Assembly: GCA_023142975.1 (NCBI GenBank)
Contig: JAGLIN010000074.1
Coordinates: 1 to 5,428 of the forward strand
Direction: 5' to 3'
DNA from: Candidatus Parcubacteria bacterium
GTDB lineage: Bacteria > Patescibacteriota > Minisyncoccia > JAHIHE01 > JAGLIN01
DNA: 5,428 bases
Part shown: piece by piece, positions 4,784 to 5,428 of the stretch
Numbering within the stretch: the first letter of the stretch is position 1
Layout: the number at the start of each line of letters is the position of its first letter
Translations under genes and position numbers: made by a program
The notes under the pieces: model-generated
Database searches by the model: none
What the model saw: the letters and a program-made list of their open reading frames with translations, nothing else
What the model was told of the DNA's origin: nothing

Positions 4784-5428
4784 ACCCCACCAATAAAACC
4801 AGCCCCACCCCAATCAACCCAATCGCTAATAATTTTTTCATAATCACTTTTTTTCCAACTTGCTCGTTATATAAATCAGGCATTTTTTTAGAAAGAATAA
4901 AAGCGAAGATTAGAAGAAAGACATATTGCGACGCTTGCAGGGAATTAATAATCGCGACACTGCTTTCTTCTATGGAAATCGCGTAGAAAATCATTACTGC
5001 GGCGAGAGCGGCGAGAATTTTATTTGGGATGAATAAAAACGCTGTTCTTTTTTTGATTGTCTGCGGAGTGGAAAATATTATCTTTCTGTTTTTTGAAGAA
5101 ATTAATAAAAATAACGATCCTAAAAATCCGCCGAATTGCAGGAGAAGAAATCCGTCAAAAAACGCCGTGTTTAAAAATAAGAATTTTGTTAAAGTATAAT
5201 AAACCGCAAAAAGAAATCCTGCTAAAATCGCGAAATAAAATCCTTTAATAATAATAAGCTTTCCGTTATCAAATTTTGTGGACATCAAAATTCCGCCAAA
5301 AACAAAAAGAGAAAAAGCGGCAATTTGAGCAAGGCTTAACCGTTCACTTAAAAAGATATAGGACAAACAAAAAGTAAAAACCGGAACAGATCCGCCGACG
5401 ATTGGAATGACTCTTGATGTTTCGCTTA
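4782..5428 (-). CDS. EamA/DMT-family transporter, N-terminus beyond the window
   Basis: About 214 C-terminal residues of a drug/metabolite transporter superfamily protein can be read. The frame stays open to the right edge: upstream of the TTG at 5366 it continues as SETSRVIPIVGGSVPVFTFC, a typical end of the first EamA repeat, so that TTG is an internal leucine and not a start. About seven membrane helices are visible, including the pre-helix SERLSLAQ, the second repeat starting near GFYFAILAGFLFAVYY, ending with LLAIGLIGVGLVLLVG. Family members are about 280-300 residues with ten helices, so roughly 70-90 residues are missing. Such proteins move small metabolites or amino acids out of, or into, the cell; the substrate is unknown. 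The gene converges on the plus-strand gene with its stop codon at the end of that gene's terminator T-run. Confidence 0.88.
   Translation of the reverse strand, partial: SETSRVIPIVGGSVPVFTFCLSYIFLSERLSLAQIAAFSLFVFGGILMSTKFDNGKLIIIKGFYFAILAGFLFAVYYTLTKFLFLNTAFFDGFLLLQFGGFLGSLFLLISSKNRKIIFSTPQTIKKRTAFLFIPNKILAALAAVMIFYAISIEESSVAIINSLQASQYVFLLIFAFILSKKMPDLYNEQVGKKVIMKKLLAIGLIGVGLVLLVG

Noticed and set aside
1..5428. A recoded UGA genetic code, as in some CPR lineages.
   Set aside because: All genes read through without in-frame TGA, and their stops are TAA or TAG, so the standard bacterial code suffices.
1..5428. CRISPR array, tRNA, rRNA, transposase or toxin-antitoxin pair.
   Set aside because: No regularly spaced direct repeats, no tRNA or rRNA signatures and no transposase or toxin motifs were seen on either strand.

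Overview
This is a compact, AT-rich bacterial window. It carries six complete protein genes and one gene cut by the right edge. Small house-keeping genes, short gaps, mostly absent Shine-Dalgarno sequences and intergenic TGTCAT-ended hairpin repeats suggest an uncultured Patescibacteria/CPR lineage such as Parcubacteria. That placement is inference; no rRNA or marker gene is present. All seven stops are TAA or TAG and no in-frame TGA occurs, so there is no sign of the UGA-recoded CPR codes.

Layout, left to right. A repeat arm (44-67) abuts the 3' end of a minus-strand PolB-type 3'-5' exonuclease gene (71-778). A strong hairpin (824-856) separates it from a minus-strand pair, a Nudix hydrolase (1515-1967) followed by a HAD phosphatase (870-1496), which are 18 bp apart and probably co-transcribed. 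A 109-bp hairpin repeat (1997-2105) lies between the Nudix gene and a CorA-type divalent-metal transporter (2110-3036). A second repeat of the same family (3106-3226) lies between the corA promoter and the 3' end of a membrane-anchored clan-A glycoside hydrolase gene (3258-4265).

At about 4266-4332 the window switches strand. A near-perfect palindrome supplies -10 boxes in both directions, for the hydrolase and for the only plus-strand gene (4333-4755). That gene encodes a 140-residue membrane protein whose motifs resemble a reduced DUF1385/YqhQ protein. It is the only gene here with a clear Shine-Dalgarno sequence. It ends in a textbook intrinsic terminator (4749-4783) that contains its own stop codon and touches the stop of the convergent EamA/DMT transporter (4782 to the edge, N-terminus missing).

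No multi-gene system is evident. The genes cover nucleic-acid processing, nucleotide or phosphate-ester clean-up, Mg2+ transport, sugar cleavage outside the membrane, and metabolite transport. The points most worth following are the mini-DUF1385-like protein, the hairpin that follows nearly every minus-strand transcription unit, and a HAD enzyme lacking the usual second motif-I aspartate.
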